Positions 62,591 to 64,000 of a stretch of 64,000 nucleotides of DNA are shown piece after piece. The stretch lies in contig NZ_WNZW01000002.1 of assembly GCF_009725165.1 (NCBI RefSeq), positions 496,001 to 560,000 of the forward strand. Direction: 5' to 3'. The translations under genes and the position numbers were made by a program. The notes under the pieces are model-generated. The model ran no database searches. It saw only the letters and a list, made by a program, of their open reading frames with translations, and was not told the DNA's origin. The stretch is from Paenibacillus woosongensis. GTDB taxonomy: Bacteria > Bacillota > Bacilli > Paenibacillales > Paenibacillaceae. Position 1 is the stretch's first letter. Every line of letters begins with the position of its first letter.

Positions 62591-63979
62591 TTACTCGTAC
62601 CAATATCCCGGGATGATCTCCTTTTCCAACTCCAGCAGCTCTTTAATCATCAAATCTGCATCATGTATGGAATTTGCGAGCGGATCGGTCAGCATCGCTC
62701 TTCTCAATTTCGTGAAGCTTCGTTCCACAACAGCCTCCGCCGTCAGCTCGTGCGTATCCAGCACGAGCTCCTGCATGCCCCGGATTCCCCGCGGCATCTC
62801 ACCCACATGAAGGGGTTGAACACCGTTCATATCCACTTCGCATAGCAATTCAAGGAATGCGTCGTCATTCATGTTCGTTACGGCCCCGTTATTGAGCGTA
62901 TTAATAAAGAACCGCTTGCCCAAATTGCCCACCATATTTTCGATAATATCCGTGGCGTGGTCGGGCCCGAATGATGTCATGTAGTCGGCAATAGGACGTT
63001 TACCGGAAAGGAAATCATCCACTTGCCCCCACATCTCCTCATGGCGTTGATACCGGTCTTCCGTTTCCCAAATCGATAAAGGCGGAATGGTGTCTTCCGT
63101 CTTGCCCAGTCCCTGCCAATAGCGGACGTATTCCTTCGTGTGGGCCGTACATGTTGGAATATACCCGAAAATGTTAAAGAGTTCATACGTGATGGCATCG
63201 TTATACAGCGCCTTTGCGCCTGTATCCCCGCCATCGTTTTCCGTTCCCGCCGATATTCTCATCGACTCAGCTATCTTAGGCATGACATCCTTTCCATCAT
63301 AGTCAGCCTTAAGCAGCCAGGTGAAATGATTGACGCCAGCTATGCGGAAATCAAATTTCCGGTCGATTTTCTCATTGAACTCGCTAATATCCTCAATGAT
63401 GCCTGCCCGAATGGCATAGTAAGCTTTCTTATGCGGCATATGGTGGCTGTCGCAAAGGGCGAAGGTTTTCAGCTGCGGCGCATATCGGCTTAAAGCGATG
63501 CCATGGACGGCAGATGGATTGATATAATTAATGACCCACGCATCGGGACAAAGCTCCTCGATGTCTTTAGCGCAATCCATTATGACTGGCAGTTCTCTCA
63601 TGGCTCTGAAGATCCCGCCTGGGCCGATCGTATCCCCGGAGCACATTCGAATTCCGTATTTTAAAGCAACCTGGCAATCGATGCCGCGATATTTTACAGT
63701 ATCCTTAGCAAAGCTGAGGACGACGAAATCAGCGCCCTTCAGTACCTCTCTCCGATTCGTCGAGCCCTCCACTTTAAGGGACACTTTGTTCTCCTTGGCA
63801 ACCATTTCAGCAAGCCTGACCATCTTGGACAGCCTTTCTTCATCCGTATCTACCAAAGCAAGTGTTCCTTGATTCAAGTATTTAGAGTCGACCATCTGCC
63901 AAATCGATTGACGGCCGAAGAATAAACTTCCCGCCCCGATAACAACAATCTTCGGATGTGATACTTTAGAATCTATCAT
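62591..63979 (-). CDS. GH4 family NAD-dependent glycosidase
   Basis: A 462-residue GH4 enzyme, a family that cleaves glycosides by NAD- and metal-dependent oxidation and elimination. The NAD loop is VVIGAGSLFFGRQSI. Metal ligands are Cys in FALCDSHHMPH and His in AGVNHFTWLL. NPSAVHGIAL is a further conserved block. No PTS genes are near, so the substrate is probably an unphosphorylated alpha-galacturonide or alpha-glucoside, with the GH88/kdu context favouring a uronide (inference). GGAGG precedes the ATG. Upstream sequence is beyond the window. Confidence 0.9.
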   Translation of the reverse strand: MIDSKVSHPKIVVIGAGSLFFGRQSIWQMVDSKYLNQGTLALVDTDEERLSKMVRLAEMVAKENKVSLKVEGSTNRREVLKGADFVVLSFAKDTVKYRGIDCQVALKYGIRMCSGDTIGPGGIFRAMRELPVIMDCAKDIEELCPDAWVINYINPSAVHGIALSRYAPQLKTFALCDSHHMPHKKAYYAIRAGIIEDISEFNEKIDRKFDFRIAGVNHFTWLLKADYDGKDVMPKIAESMRISAGTENDGGDTGAKALYNDAITYELFNIFGYIPTCTAHTKEYVRYWQGLGKTEDTIPPLSIWETEDRYQRHEEMWGQVDDFLSGKRPIADYMTSFGPDHATDIIENMVGNLGKRFFINTLNNGAVTNMNDDAFLELLCEVDMNGVQPLHVGEMPRGIRGMQELVLDTHELTAEAVVERSFTKLRRAMLTDPLANSIHDADLMIKELLELEKEIIPGYWYE

Positions 63980-64000
63980 GACAAACCCTCCTTATGGGTA

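Overview
The window looks like chromosome of a spore-forming, naturally competent Gram-positive bacterium, most likely Paenibacillus or a close relative. The grounds are the core gene order (dnaK-grpE-hrcA, hemW, lepA, yqxA, spoIIP, gpr, rpsT, holA, comEC-comEB-comEA, comER, leuS), strong AGGAGG-type ribosome binding sites with many GTG and TTG starts, a CIRCE element, a leucine T-box, sporulation genes, and many sugar-uptake operons that lack their own ATPase. No rRNA, tRNA, insertion sequence, prophage or CRISPR array was seen.

Positions 1-7560 and 19260-33850 are the conserved backbone. On the minus strand lie hrcA-grpE-dnaK under CIRCE, a GNAT acetyltransferase, hemW and lepA. Further right are yqxA, spoIIP, gpr (with a sigma-G-like promoter), holA, an ECF sigma/anti-sigma pair, comEC, comEB, comEA and leuS (T-box controlled). 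rpsT and comER run on the plus strand. In Bacillus yqxA and lepA are neighbours. Here about 11.7 kb (7.6-19.2 kb) separates them and holds a beta-mannan/glucomannan island: an uptake operon (binding protein, two permeases, GH130 phosphorylase, CE7 esterase), a divergent LacI regulator, a GH113 mannanase/2-epimerase/GH130 operon, and a second LacI regulator. The enzymes make a coherent cytoplasmic phosphorolytic route, and each LacI gene shares a candidate operator with its neighbouring operon.

From 33.9 kb to the end the window is accessory carbohydrate metabolism. It holds an unclassified large protein; kduI, a DeoR-type regulator and kduD (uronate catabolism); a beta-helix GH28-like enzyme with a binding protein/permease system and a YesMN-type two-component system; an AraC regulator facing two tandem pairs of TIM-barrel isomerase-like plus Gfo/Idh/MocA oxidoreductase genes; a nucleoside-hydrolase-like protein; and a GH43 enzyme. 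Next come an operon of FGGY kinase, split transketolase and FucI/AraA-superfamily isomerase, facing a LacI regulator across an unusually dense ACTAAAC operator array, then an 840-base noncoding stretch with repeats, a GH88 unsaturated glucuronyl hydrolase and a GH4 glycosidase. The overall theme is plant cell wall hemicellulose and pectin.

The best candidates for undescribed biology are (1) the isomerase/split-transketolase/kinase operon, a ketose pathway of unknown substrate (D-xylose, D-apiose or another pectic sugar are options), and (2) the tandem TIM-barrel/Gfo-Idh-MocA pairs, which have the composition of oxidative 3-keto-glycoside cleavage systems. Both are inferences from gene content. 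Starts were re-chosen from ribosome binding sites where the longest reading frame looked too long.
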